Both the position numbers and the translations under genes were made by a program. Under the pieces are notes generated by a model. The model was not told the DNA's origin and did not search any database. It saw only the letters and a program-made list of their open reading frames with translations. Of a DNA stretch of 43,280 bases, positions 1 through 7,328 are shown one piece after another (positions within the stretch are counted from its first letter, which is position 1; the number at the start of each line of letters is the position of its first letter). The stretch covers positions 1-43,280 of the forward strand of contig PKRI01000013.1 of assembly GCA_017577485.1 (NCBI GenBank), written 5' to 3'. The DNA is from Bacillota bacterium (GTDB lineage: Bacteria; Bacillota; Sulfobacillia; Thermaerobacterales; RSA17).

Positions 1-1020
1 CAGCAGCGCGGCGCTGCGGGTTGGGTCCAGTTCGGAGAGCACGTCGTCCAGCAGCAGGAGCGGCGCCGTGCCCACGGCTTCCGCGGCCGCGGCCAGTTCC
101 GCCTGCTTCAGGGCCAGCACCACCGACCGCTGCTGCCCCTGGGAAGCGTGGACCCGGCTGTCGCGGCCGTCCACCAGCAGGGCCACATCGTCGCGGTGCG
201 GTCCCCAGAGGGTCACGCCCCGCTCCATCTCCTCCCGCGCCTGCTCCTGGAGGGCGGCGCGGCCGCGCTCCCGCCAGAAGGCGGGGTCCCTGGCCTCCGG
301 CGCCGCCGGCGCCAGCGGGTGCGGGTGCCGCCCATTCTCCAGGTACACGGCCGTCAGGCGCTCGCGCCCGGCGGTGAGCCGCGCCAGGGCCTCGGCGGCC
401 GCCGGCAGCGCCCGCTCCAGGGCCGCCACGCGGCGGGCCGTGACCCGCGACGCCGCTTCCAGAAAGGGCTCGTCGAACAGGCCCGCGAGCGCCCGCCCGC
501 TGCGGCGGGCCCGCACGTCCCTGAGCAGGTGGTTGCGCTGCTCCAGGGCGCCGCGCAGCGCCGCCAGATCCGCAGCGTGCCGCCGGTCCCCCAGGGCCGC
601 CAGGCGGTCGGCGTAACGCCTGCGGTAACCGGGTTCCCCTTTGACCAGGCGCAGGTCGTCGGGAGCAAAGGCTACCGCCGCCGCGTGCTCCAGCAGGTCG
701 GCCCGCCGCTGGACCGGCGAGCCCATGACGGTGACCCGCTTCCCCTCCCCGGGGTCGTAGCGCACCGCCAGCTCCACGCTGTAACCGTCGCGCCGGAGGC
801 TGCCCCAGACGGCGTACCCGCCGCCGCCGTCCCACGCGGCCATGTCGGCGTCGCGGGCGCCGCGCTGCGACGTGCCGGTGCACAGCACGTGCACCGCCTC
901 CAGCAGGTTGGTCTTGCCGGCGGCATTGGGGCCGATGAGCAGCACCACGCCGGCGGGGAAACGGGCGGTCAGGTCGGCGTAGTTGCGGAAGGCGCGGAGC
1001 CGCAGTTCTTCCAGGTACAC
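1..1020 (-). CDS. recF: DNA replication and repair protein RecF (partial, C-terminus beyond window)
   Basis: RecF is an SMC-like ATPase that loads RecA at single-strand gaps and stalled forks. The reading frame is open from a GTG at 1020 to the window edge, giving 340 codons. The start reads MYLEELRLRAFRNYADL, a typical RecF N-terminus. The Walker A motif GPNAAGKTN is at about residues 30-38 (Lys36), the ABC-type signature SQGQQRS lies further on, and the Walker B stretch LLLLDDVLSELD is near the cut end. Family members are about 360-380 residues, so only the last few dozen are missing. It starts 13 bases after the dnaN stop; the small S4-domain gene yaaA that often sits between them is absent. 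It is probably cotranscribed with dnaA and dnaN. Confidence 0.95.
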   Translation of the reverse strand, partial: MYLEELRLRAFRNYADLTARFPAGVVLLIGPNAAGKTNLLEAVHVLCTGTSQRGARDADMAAWDGGGGYAVWGSLRRDGYSVELAVRYDPGEGKRVTVMGSPVQRRADLLEHAAAVAFAPDDLRLVKGEPGYRRRYADRLAALGDRRHAADLAALRGALEQRNHLLRDVRARRSGRALAGLFDEPFLEAASRVTARRVAALERALPAAAEALARLTAGRERLTAVYLENGRHPHPLAPAAPEARDPAFWRERGRAALQEQAREEMERGVTLWGPHRDDVALLVDGRDSRVHASQGQQRSVVLALKQAELAAAAEAVGTAPLLLLDDVLSELDPTRSAALL

Positions 1021-1033
1021 GGCGCCCTGCCGC

Positions 1034-2152
1034 TCAGATGCGCACCGGGAAGACGATGTACCGGTACGAGTCGTCGGCCGGCGAGGAGATCCGCACCGCC
1101 TTGACGGGATCGATGAACTCCAGGTCGATCTCGCCGGCCTCCAGCGCCCGCAGGCCGTCGGTCAGGTAGCGGGCGTTGAGCCCGATGCGCAGGCCCTGGC
1201 CGTCCAGTTCGGCCGGGATCTCCTCGTAGGCCTGGCCCACCTCGGGGTCCTGGGAGGTGATGACCAGGCGCTCCGGCTCCAGTTCCAGAACGATGAGGCG
1301 CGACGCCAGGCGGCTGTCGGACATCAGCGACGCGCGCTCGGCCGCCTCCAGCAGGGCGTCCCGGTCCACCCGCAGCCGCGTCGGGTACTCCTGGGGCAGC
1401 AGGTCCAGGACGTTGGGGTACTGGCCCTCGATCAGGCGCGAGGACAGTTGGGCGTCGCCCAGGTCGAAGTGAATCTGGCTGCCGCCGAAGCGCACGTCCA
1501 CGGCGCCGTCGTCATCGGACCCCAGCAGCCGCGCCAGCTCGTTCAGGGCCCTGCCGGGCACGATGGCGTCCAGCCCGCCGGCGGCGCCGTCGTAGCCGGC
1601 CCGGTGGATGGCCACGCGGAACCCGTCGGTGGCGATGGCCCGCAGCCCGTCGGCGGCCGCCAGGTGGACGCCGGTCAGGGTGGGCCGCGTCTCGTCGGCC
1701 GAGACGGCAAAGGCCGTCTGCTGGATCATGCGGCGGAGCAGGGGCCTGGGCAGCGACAGGCTCGGGCCACTGCCGTCGCCGGCGGCGACGGCGGGGAAGT
1801 CGGCGGCGGGGAACCCGTGGATCACGTACTCCGAGCGCTCCCAGCGCAGCCTGGCCTGGTTGAGGCCGGTGTCGACCTCCACGGTGATCTGGCCGAAGGG
1901 AATGCGCCGGGCGTACTCGCTGAGGTAACGGGCCGGCAGTACCACGGCGCCTTCCTGGACGTCGGAGGCCGGCAGCCGGGTGCGGATGGCGATCTCCAGG
2001 TCCGTGCCGGTGATGATCAGCTCGTTCCCCCGGGCTTCCAGGAGGATACCCGTCAGCACCGGAAGCGTGGTGCGCGACGAGACGGCGCGCCCGGAGGTCT
2101 GAAGGCCCCAGGCCAGGGCCTCGCGATCGACGACGAATCTCACTGCCGACAC
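1034..2152 (-). CDS. dnaN: DNA polymerase III beta subunit (sliding clamp)
   Basis: The product is the ring-shaped processivity clamp that tethers the replicative polymerase to DNA. It has 372 residues, the normal family length, with three clamp domains; the N-terminus MSAVRFVVDREALAWGLQTS and the C-terminal YRYIVFPVRI are characteristic. I chose the GTG at 2152 because a GGAAGG Shine-Dalgarno lies just upstream and it matches the family start. A longer reading from a TTG at 2281 would add 43 residues drawn from the origin-like spacer and is unlikely. It lies between dnaA and recF in the universal dnaA-dnaN-recF order. A 13-bp imperfect inverted repeat precedes it. Confidence 0.97.
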   Translation of the reverse strand: MSAVRFVVDREALAWGLQTSGRAVSSRTTLPVLTGILLEARGNELIITGTDLEIAIRTRLPASDVQEGAVVLPARYLSEYARRIPFGQITVEVDTGLNQARLRWERSEYVIHGFPAADFPAVAAGDGSGPSLSLPRPLLRRMIQQTAFAVSADETRPTLTGVHLAAADGLRAIATDGFRVAIHRAGYDGAAGGLDAIVPGRALNELARLLGSDDDGAVDVRFGGSQIHFDLGDAQLSSRLIEGQYPNVLDLLPQEYPTRLRVDRDALLEAAERASLMSDSRLASRLIVLELEPERLVITSQDPEVGQAYEEIPAELDGQGLRIGLNARYLTDGLRALEAGEIDLEFIDPVKAVRISSPADDSYRYIVFPVRI

Positions 2153-2465
2153 CGTCCTTCCCGAAAGGCGTCGATCATCCACATGCCCAGCGAAAAGAGA
2201 GCGGTTGGGCATATGGATTCTCAGCGGCAGTAGTCGTTCCTGTGGAGATGTGGAGAACCCGGTCGAAGCGCCGCCGTTCAAGGCACGGCGGCCGTGGACA
2301 GCCTGTGGGTGTCGAAGCGCGGCGGGACGCGGTTGTCCACAGGTACGACGCCGTGGCCGTTGTCCACATGGTTCTCCACAGGATGTCCCGATCGTTGTCG
2401 ACAGGCCGGCGGTGCGCAGCGTGCCGGCGCGCCGTCCCGCCGGCGCCCGGCGCTGCGGTCTGGCC
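2153..2465. other. dnaA-dnaN spacer with divergent DnaA-box cluster (origin element)
   Basis: This 313-base gap holds no gene. It contains two identical DnaA-box-like 9-mers TTGTCCACA (2333-2341, 2360-2368), TTCTCCACA at 2372-2380, the same sequence inverted at 2249-2257, and TTGTCGACA at 2395-2403. Each of the first four differs from TTATCCACA at one position. In B. subtilis the equivalent dnaA-dnaN spacer is part of a bipartite origin and contains the unwinding region. A TGTCGAA heptamer matching the Spo0A box core is at 2310-2316. Box identity is read directly; the origin function is inferred from position. Confidence 0.75.
2177..2218. repeat. Imperfect inverted repeat upstream of dnaN
   Basis: ATCCACATGCCCA (2177-2189) and TGGGCATATGGAT (2206-2218) form a 13-bp stem with a single mismatch around a 16-base loop. 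On the minus strand it would fold in the dnaN leader, about 25 bases before the start codon. It has no U-tract. It could modulate dnaA/dnaN readthrough or be a protein-binding palindrome; neither can be decided from sequence. Confidence 0.5.
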
Positions 2466-3824
2466 TCAGCCGCGGCGGAGGCGCTGGATCAGGTGCTGGA
2501 GGGTGGCGCGCAGCGTGCTGTCCGCCTCCGCCTCAGCGCGGATTTTCTCGCACGCGTGCAGCACCGTGGTGTGGTCGCGGCCGCCGAAGTCCTCGCCGAT
2601 CTTGGGCAGCGACGCGTTGGTCAGCTCCCGGCACAGGTACATGGCCACCTGCCGCGGGAAGGCCACGGCCCGGGCACGGCTGCGCATCTTGAGATCGCGC
2701 ACGCTGATGCCGAAGTGCTCGGCCACGACCTCCTGGATGGCCTGGATGGTGATGGCCACAGGCTGCGCCGGCGGCAGCAGGTCCTTCAGGGTGGTTTCGG
2801 CCAGTTCCAGGGTGATGGGGGCGTGGATCAGGCTGGCGTGGGCCACCAGCCGGATCAACGCGCCCTCCAGTTCGCGGATGTTGCTGGTCACGCGCTCGGC
2901 GATGTAGTAGACCACGTCGTCGGGCACCGTCAGGTGCTCAAGCTGCGCCTTCTTGCGCAGGATGGCGATGCGCGTCTCCAGGTCGGGCGGCTGGATGTCC
3001 GAGACCAGGCCCCATTCGAAGCGGGAACGCAGGCGCTCCTCCAGGGTCTGGATCTCCTTGGGCGGCCGGTCGCTGGACACCACGATCTGCCGGCCGGACT
3101 CGTGCAGCGCGTTGAAGGTGTGGAAGAACTCTTCCTGGGTGGTTTCCTTCCCGGCCAGGAACTGGATGTCGTCCACCAGCAGCACGTCCACGTTGCGGTA
3201 GCGGTTGCGGAACTCGATGGTGGTGCGGTCGCGGATGGCGTTGATGATCTCGTTGGTGAAGGTCTCGGACGACACGTAGACCACGCGGGTGCGCGGGTTG
3301 CGCTGCAGCACCCGGTGGGCGATGGCCTGCATCAGGTGCGTCTTGCCCAGGCCCACCCCGCCGTAGAGGAACAGAGGATTGTAGGCGCGGGCCGGGGCCT
3401 CGGCCACCGCCAGGGCGGCGGCATGGGCCAGGCGGTTGCCGCTGCCGATGACGAAGGTTTCGAAGGTATAGCGGTGGTTCAGGGTCTGGCCCAGGGCCGG
3501 TCGCGGCTGCGGTTCGACCGCCGCAGCCACCTCCGGCCGCGCCGCATCGTGGACCGCGAGGCCGTCCGCGTCCTCGCCCACCACGAAACGCAGGTGCAGG
3601 CCCACCTGGGCGCAGCGGCGCAGTGCGTCGTGCAGCGGGTCGTAGTAGCGCTCGTGGAGCCAGTCGCGGACCCAGCGGTTGGGGACCTCGACCACCAGGG
3701 TGTCGTCCTCGATGCACAGGGGGCGCGTGTTCCGGAGCCATGCCTCCACGCTGGTCCTGGGCAGGTGACTCTCAACCACACGCAGGGTTTCCGACCAGAG
3801 TTCCTCCAGGCTGCTGGGATGCAA
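2466..3824 (-). CDS. dnaA: Chromosomal replication initiator protein DnaA
   Basis: DnaA is the AAA+ initiator that binds DnaA boxes and melts oriC. Domain I starts at SLEELW; the AAA+ domain has Walker A GGVGLGKTHL (about residues 155-164, Lys161) and Walker B LLVDDIQFLAGK. The C-terminal DNA-binding domain carries the family signature GGRDHTTVLHACEKI. I prefer the TTG at 3824, which follows a G-rich Shine-Dalgarno and aligns with the family N-terminus (MHPSSLEELW), giving 452 residues. An in-frame GTG at 3851 would add nine residues but overlaps a DnaA-box-like 9-mer. Boxes around the start suggest autoregulation. Confidence 0.96.
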   Translation of the reverse strand: MHPSSLEELWSETLRVVESHLPRTSVEAWLRNTRPLCIEDDTLVVEVPNRWVRDWLHERYYDPLHDALRRCAQVGLHLRFVVGEDADGLAVHDAARPEVAAAVEPQPRPALGQTLNHRYTFETFVIGSGNRLAHAAALAVAEAPARAYNPLFLYGGVGLGKTHLMQAIAHRVLQRNPRTRVVYVSSETFTNEIINAIRDRTTIEFRNRYRNVDVLLVDDIQFLAGKETTQEEFFHTFNALHESGRQIVVSSDRPPKEIQTLEERLRSRFEWGLVSDIQPPDLETRIAILRKKAQLEHLTVPDDVVYYIAERVTSNIRELEGALIRLVAHASLIHAPITLELAETTLKDLLPPAQPVAITIQAIQEVVAEHFGISVRDLKMRSRARAVAFPRQVAMYLCRELTNASLPKIGEDFGGRDHTTVLHACEKIRAEAEADSTLRATLQHLIQRLRRG

Positions 3825-4180
3825 TGCACAGCCCCCCGATACCTTGTCCACAACTTATCCACAGGGTTGCAGGTACATGCCGAATGCGGCGTGTTTCCGA
3901 GATGACCGGGGCTGCGCCCGGCCGGTGGTACGGGTGCGCCGGCTCAACCGCGCCCCGCCGGCGCCGGTTTATGTACCGTGGACGGCGGGCTGGCGACTGG
4001 GGCGGCGATCTGGGCGTTGAGCCGGCCCGGGCGTGCTGGTGTTATGTTACGGGCAGCCCCGCAGCGACTTATGCACAACGTTATCCACAGGTTGTGCATA
4101 AAGCCTTGTCCCATGCGGGTTTCAGGGCACACACATGATAGCAGACGCCCCCCGGCGGGGGCAATCAACCACCGCGTTCC
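3825..4180. other. oriC: Replication origin oriC, dnaA-upstream half
   Basis: The dnaA-rpmH spacer holds no gene but has clear DnaA boxes. Perfect TTATNCACA matches are at 3855-3863 (TTATCCACA), 4069-4077 (TTATGCACA), 4081-4089 (TTATCCACA) and, inverted, 4093-4101. A TTGTCCACA variant sits at 3844-3852. Three perfect boxes therefore fall within 33 bases. This position between dnaA and rpmH is the classic Firmicute origin, and gene orientation diverges here. I saw no strongly AT-rich unwinding stretch in this half, so melting may occur in the dnaA-dnaN half. Confidence 0.92.
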
Positions 4181-4210
4181 TTGACACCGGTGCGGCCGGA
4201 ACACTAGAAT
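4181..4210 (+). promoter_or_regulatory. Sigma-A-type promoter for rpmH-rnpA
   Basis: A consensus -35 TTGACA (4181-4186) is separated by 18 bases from a -10 TAGAAT (4205-4210). It lies 84 bases upstream of the rpmH start and points away from oriC. The same TAGAAT with an 18-base spacer occurs before both tRNA genes in this window, supporting a shared housekeeping promoter type. Confidence 0.8.
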
Positions 4211-4294
4211 TTATCGCGCCTCTCGGGCCCTGAGGCCAGGGTCGCCAGGCGTTTTTTCTTGGTCAGGCTCCGACTTTTCGAGGAGTGGAACGGC

Positions 4295-4429
4295 ATGAAG
4301 CGTACCTACCAGCCCAAGCGCCGGCGGCGGGCCAGGGTGCACGGCTTCCGGGCGCGGATGCGGACGCCGGGCGGGCGCCGGGTGCTGCGGCGCCGCCGTC
4401 AGAAGGGCCGCAAGCGGCTGACCGTCTGA
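4295..4429 (+). CDS. rpmH: 50S ribosomal protein L34
   Basis: L34 is a small basic protein of the large ribosomal subunit. The 44-residue product starts MKRTYQPKRRRRARVHGFR, the hallmark of the family, and ends KGRKRLTV. ATG start; GAGGAGTGGA lies just upstream as Shine-Dalgarno. It is first in the operon leading right from oriC, 12 bases before rnpA, as in nearly all bacteria. Too short for many gene finders but unambiguous. Confidence 0.97.
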   Translation: MKRTYQPKRRRRARVHGFRARMRTPGGRRVLRRRRQKGRKRLTV

Positions 4430-4441
4430 CGTCCTGCCGAC

Positions 4442-4819
4442 GTGGCGCTGCCCAGGACGGCCCGCCTCCGGGCCTCGGCGGAGATCCGGAAGGTCCTCGA
4501 CAGCGGCCGGCGACGCGCCGGGCGCTTCCACGCGCTGTACTGGCTTCACCGCGACGACGCCAGCGGCCCCCGGGCCGCTTTCGTGGTTTCGCGGCGGGTG
4601 GGCGGCGCCGTCACCCGCAACCGCGCCCGGCGCCGCCTGTCGGCGGCGGTCCAGCGGCGGCTGGCGCTGCTGGACCCCGGCGTGGACCTGGTGCTGGTGG
4701 CGCGGCGCGGTGCGGCGGAGTGCCCTTTCGCCGAGGTGGATCAGGACGTGGAGCGGCTGCTGCGGGAGGCGGGCGTGCTGCGGGCGGCCGCCGGCGCCGG
4801 TGGGGAGGATGAAGTCTGA
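4442..4819 (+). CDS. rnpA: Ribonuclease P protein component
   Basis: This is the protein cofactor of RNase P, which with the RNA subunit removes 5' leaders from pre-tRNAs. The 125-residue product starts at GTG 4442. It has the pattern AAFVVSRRVGGAVTRNRARR with the conserved RNR basic signature, and a typical N-terminus LPRTARLRASAEIRKVL. The C-terminus has a Gly/Ala/Glu-rich tail. Its stop overlaps the proposed CTG start of yidD, suggesting translational coupling. The RNA subunit gene is not in this window. Confidence 0.95.
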   Translation: MALPRTARLRASAEIRKVLDSGRRRAGRFHALYWLHRDDASGPRAAFVVSRRVGGAVTRNRARRRLSAAVQRRLALLDPGVDLVLVARRGAAECPFAEVDQDVERLLREAGVLRAAAGAGGEDEV

Positions 4820-5034
4820 GCGGGGCCGAACGACTGGCGGTGGGGCTGATTCGCTTCTACCAGGCGGCCGTGTCTCCGCTGAAGGGCCCGACGTGCCGCT
4901 TTCAGCCCACCTGTTCCACCTACGCCATCGAGGCCATCTCACGGTACGGCCTCTGGCGGGGAGGTTGGCTGGCGGTGCGCCGCCTGGCGCGCTGCCACCC
5001 ATTCCATCCCGGCGGGTACGATCCGGTTCCCTAG
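4816..5034 (+). CDS. yidD: Membrane protein insertion efficiency factor YidD
   Basis: YidD is a small membrane-associated protein thought to aid YidC-dependent insertion. The core reads LIRFYQAAVSPLKGPTCRFQ, then PTCSTYAIEAI and the terminal HPFHPGGYDPVP, all diagnostic. Only two starts are sensible. A CTG at 4816 overlaps the rnpA stop, lies 7 bases after GGGGAGG and gives 72 residues, close to the family length. A GTG at 4840 gives 64 residues and has no visible Shine-Dalgarno, and would leave only three residues before IRFYQ. I chose CTG; a non-canonical start needs proof. yidC follows after 111 bases. Confidence 0.88.
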   Translation: MSGAERLAVGLIRFYQAAVSPLKGPTCRFQPTCSTYAIEAISRYGLWRGGWLAVRRLARCHPFHPGGYDPVP

Positions 5035-5145
5035 CCCCGCCGGCTGGAAAATCGCGAGCAGATTGGTGAAACGCTACACCCGCGGTGGAACCCTGCACTG
5101 CAGCGGCTGCTGGGCGGGTCGGGAAGCCCTGAGGGGGCACGGTGT

Positions 5146-5778
5146 GTGATCAGCAGCGTATCCTCGGTACTGGCCGGCATCATCGAGCAATTGCACGGGC
5201 TCACGGGCAATTACGGCGTCGCCATCATCCTTCTCACGCTGATGATCCGGGTGCTGCTGCTGCCGCTGACCAGTTCCCAGATGCGGGCCATGAAGAAGAT
5301 GCAGCAGCTGCAGCCCGAAATCCAGAAACTGCAGAAGAAGTACCGCAACGATCCGCAGAAGCTCAACGAGAAGACCATGGCCCTGTGGCGGGAGCACAAC
5401 GTGAACCCGCTGGCCGGATGCCTGCCGGTGCTGATCCAGCTGCCGATCTTGTGGGCGTTCTTCGCAGCGCTGCGGGCCTACGACTTCCGGGCCGATCCCG
5501 GGTTCCTGTGGATCGCCGACCTGGCCAGCCCCGATCCGTACGTGCTGCCGATCCTGACCGGCGTCACCACGTTCCTGGTGACGCGGATGACGTCGACAGC
5601 CGCGGACCCATCGCAGCGGGTCATGCTGTACGGCATGCCGGTGTTCCTGGCGATCGTTTCCCGTCAGTTCGCTGCCGGCCTGGCCCTCTACTGGGTGGTC
5701 AGCAATCTATTCCAGATTGTGGAACGATATCTTGTGGATTGGGCGGACCGCCGCGCCGCGAAAGGAGAGGCGGGTTGA
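5146..5778 (+). CDS. yidC: Membrane protein insertase YidC/Oxa1 (SpoIIIJ type)
   Basis: The product inserts and folds inner-membrane proteins, alone or with SecYEG. At 210 residues it is the short Gram-positive form without the large periplasmic domain. The conserved hydrophilic-groove arginine is in ILLTLMIRVLLLPLT (Arg35), followed by a charged cytoplasmic hairpin (KKMQQLQPEIQKLQKKY) and NPLAGCLPVLIQLPI. No lipobox cysteine is seen at the N-terminus, unlike B. subtilis SpoIIIJ. GTG start after GAGGGGG. Five bases separate its stop from the jag start. Confidence 0.95.
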   Translation: MISSVSSVLAGIIEQLHGLTGNYGVAIILLTLMIRVLLLPLTSSQMRAMKKMQQLQPEIQKLQKKYRNDPQKLNEKTMALWREHNVNPLAGCLPVLIQLPILWAFFAALRAYDFRADPGFLWIADLASPDPYVLPILTGVTTFLVTRMTSTAADPSQRVMLYGMPVFLAIVSRQFAAGLALYWVVSNLFQIVERYLVDWADRRAAKGEAG

Positions 5779-5782
5779 ATTG

Positions 5783-6445
5783 GTGCGTTCTCTTGAGATG
5801 ACCGGCGCCACGGTCGAGGATGCCGTGGCCGCGGCGCTGGCTCAATTGGGAGTTTCGCGCAACGACGTGGACGTGGAGGTGCTGGAGGAACCGGCCCGCG
5901 GGCTGTTCGGTCTTTTCGGCCAGCGGGACGCCCGCGTCCGCGTCACCGTGCGCCAGACCCGGGCCGGCTTCGCCCGGGAATTTATTGAAGAGGTGGCTCG
6001 CTGCCTGGACCTTCCCGTTTCGGTGAAGGTCAGCCAGCAGGAAGACGGCATCCACCTGGACGTCACGGGGTACAACATCGGCCTGCTGATCGGCCGGCGG
6101 GGCGCCACGCTGAACGCCCTGCAGTACCTGGTCAACGTGGCGGCCAACCGCGTCAGCGACGAGCGGAAGCCCATCATCATCGACGTGGAGGGTTACCGGC
6201 AGCGCCGCGTTCAGGCCCTGGAGTCGCTGGCGCGGCGGGCGGCCCAGCGGGCCCGGCGCACGGGAACGCGGGTGGCCCTGGAGCCCATGACCGCCGCCGA
6301 GCGGCGGATTGTGCACCTGGCGGTGCAGCGCATGGGCGGGGTCAGCAGCGAGAGCCAGGGGGAGGAACCCTTCCGCCGCGTGGTCATCGTGCCGCACCAG
6401 CGGCCGGCGGGGCCGCGCCGCACCCACCGTGCGCGCCAGCCCTGA
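5783..6445 (+). CDS. khpB: RNA-binding protein KhpB/Jag (SpoIIIJ-associated)
   Basis: KhpB is an RNA-binding protein tied to cell elongation and, in sporulators, to SpoIIIJ. The 220-residue protein has a Jag-N domain (about 1-50, with EEPARGLFGLFGQRDARV), a KH domain around 85-155 containing the GRRGATLNALQYL loop, and a C-terminal R3H domain (ALEPMTAAERRIVH). The GTG at 5783 was chosen because MRSLEMTGATVEDAV aligns with the family start; AAAGGAG lies 16 bases upstream inside the yidC end. The C-terminus is Arg/Pro-rich. It overlaps rsmG by 17 bases. Confidence 0.93.
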   Translation: MRSLEMTGATVEDAVAAALAQLGVSRNDVDVEVLEEPARGLFGLFGQRDARVRVTVRQTRAGFAREFIEEVARCLDLPVSVKVSQQEDGIHLDVTGYNIGLLIGRRGATLNALQYLVNVAANRVSDERKPIIIDVEGYRQRRVQALESLARRAAQRARRTGTRVALEPMTAAERRIVHLAVQRMGGVSSESQGEEPFRRVVIVPHQRPAGPRRTHRARQP

Positions 6446-7328
6446 CGACCGTGCCGCCCGGCTGCAGGCCGGCGCCGGTGCCCTGGGCGTTCGGCTGGAC
6501 GCCGGCGGCGCGGCCCGGCTGGTGGCCTACCTCGACCTGCTTTACCAGGCCAACCGTACGCTCAACCTGACCCGGGTGGCGCCCGATGCCGCCCTGGAAC
6601 TGCACGGGGTGGATTCCCTGGCGGGACTGCGCGTGCTTGCGGATCCCGAACTGCTCGTGGCCGACGTGGGCACAGGCGGTGGGTTCCCCGGCGTGGCGCT
6701 GGCCGCTGCTCGGCCGGCGTGGCGGGTGACGGTGGTGGATTCGGTGCAGAAGAAGGTGCAGTTCGTGCGGGAGGCGGTCCAGGCCGCGGGCATCGCCAAC
6801 GTGACCGCGGTCTGGGGCCGGGCGGAGGACCTGGGCCGCCGGCCGGACTTCCGGGAGCGCTTCGACGCGGCGGTGGCGCGGGCGCTGGCGGCGCTGCCGG
6901 TGCTGCTGGAGCTGGCGCTGCCGCTGGTGCGGCCCGGCGGCCGGGTGGTGGCCTACAAGGGCGGGGACGTGGACGAGGAAGTGGCGGCGTCGGCAGCGGC
7001 GCTGCAGGCGCTGGGCGGCGCGGTGGAAGCGGTGGACCGCTTCCGCCTGCCGTGGAACGGGGCACCGCGGTCGCTGGTGGTGGTGCGGAAGACCGGCTCC
7101 ACGCCGTCCCGGTACCCGCGGCGGGCGGGGATCCCGCACCGCCGGCCGCTGGGAGGGCCGGCGGGCGCGCCGGGAAGGGGGCAGGCCCCCAGCGCCGGCC
7201 TTCCGGGGGCGCCGGGGGCAGCGGCGCAGGCGGCAGGATTGGGGTCCACGGGGGGACTTCGGGCGGGGCAGGACGACCTCGGTGCCCGGCGAAGGCAGGC
7301 GGCGACGCGAAGGAGGCGGGGATCATGA
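6429..7328 (+). CDS. rsmG: 16S rRNA (guanine-N7)-methyltransferase RsmG with C-terminal extension
   Basis: RsmG (GidB) methylates G527 of 16S rRNA using S-adenosylmethionine. The SAM-binding motif VADVGTGGGFPGVALA and the terminal hallmark KTGSTPSRYPRRAG are present. Most members stop soon after that last motif (about 240 residues). Here the frame continues for some 60 low-complexity Gly/Ala/Arg/Pro residues to 299, ending in an ATGA overlap with noc. The tail may simply be translated spacer maintaining coupling. The GTG start at 6429 lies inside jag. mnmE and mnmG, the usual upstream neighbours, are absent. Confidence 0.93.
   Translation: MRASPDDRAARLQAGAGALGVRLDAGGAARLVAYLDLLYQANRTLNLTRVAPDAALELHGVDSLAGLRVLADPELLVADVGTGGGFPGVALAAARPAWRVTVVDSVQKKVQFVREAVQAAGIANVTAVWGRAEDLGRRPDFRERFDAAVARALAALPVLLELALPLVRPGGRVVAYKGGDVDEEVAASAAALQALGGAVEAVDRFRLPWNGAPRSLVVVRKTGSTPSRYPRRAGIPHRRPLGGPAGAPGRGQAPSAGLPGAPGAAAQAAGLGSTGGLRAGQDDLGARRRQAATRRRRGS

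Noticed and set aside
148..2233. Rightward open frames over recF and dnaN
   Set aside because: They are frame shadows of recF and dnaN; no recognisable domain or ribosome site.
5970..5985. Second NBS-like sequence inside jag (CCCGGGAATTT)
   Set aside because: Only one half matches ATTTCCCGGGAAAT; not palindromic and inside a coding region with a good protein explanation.
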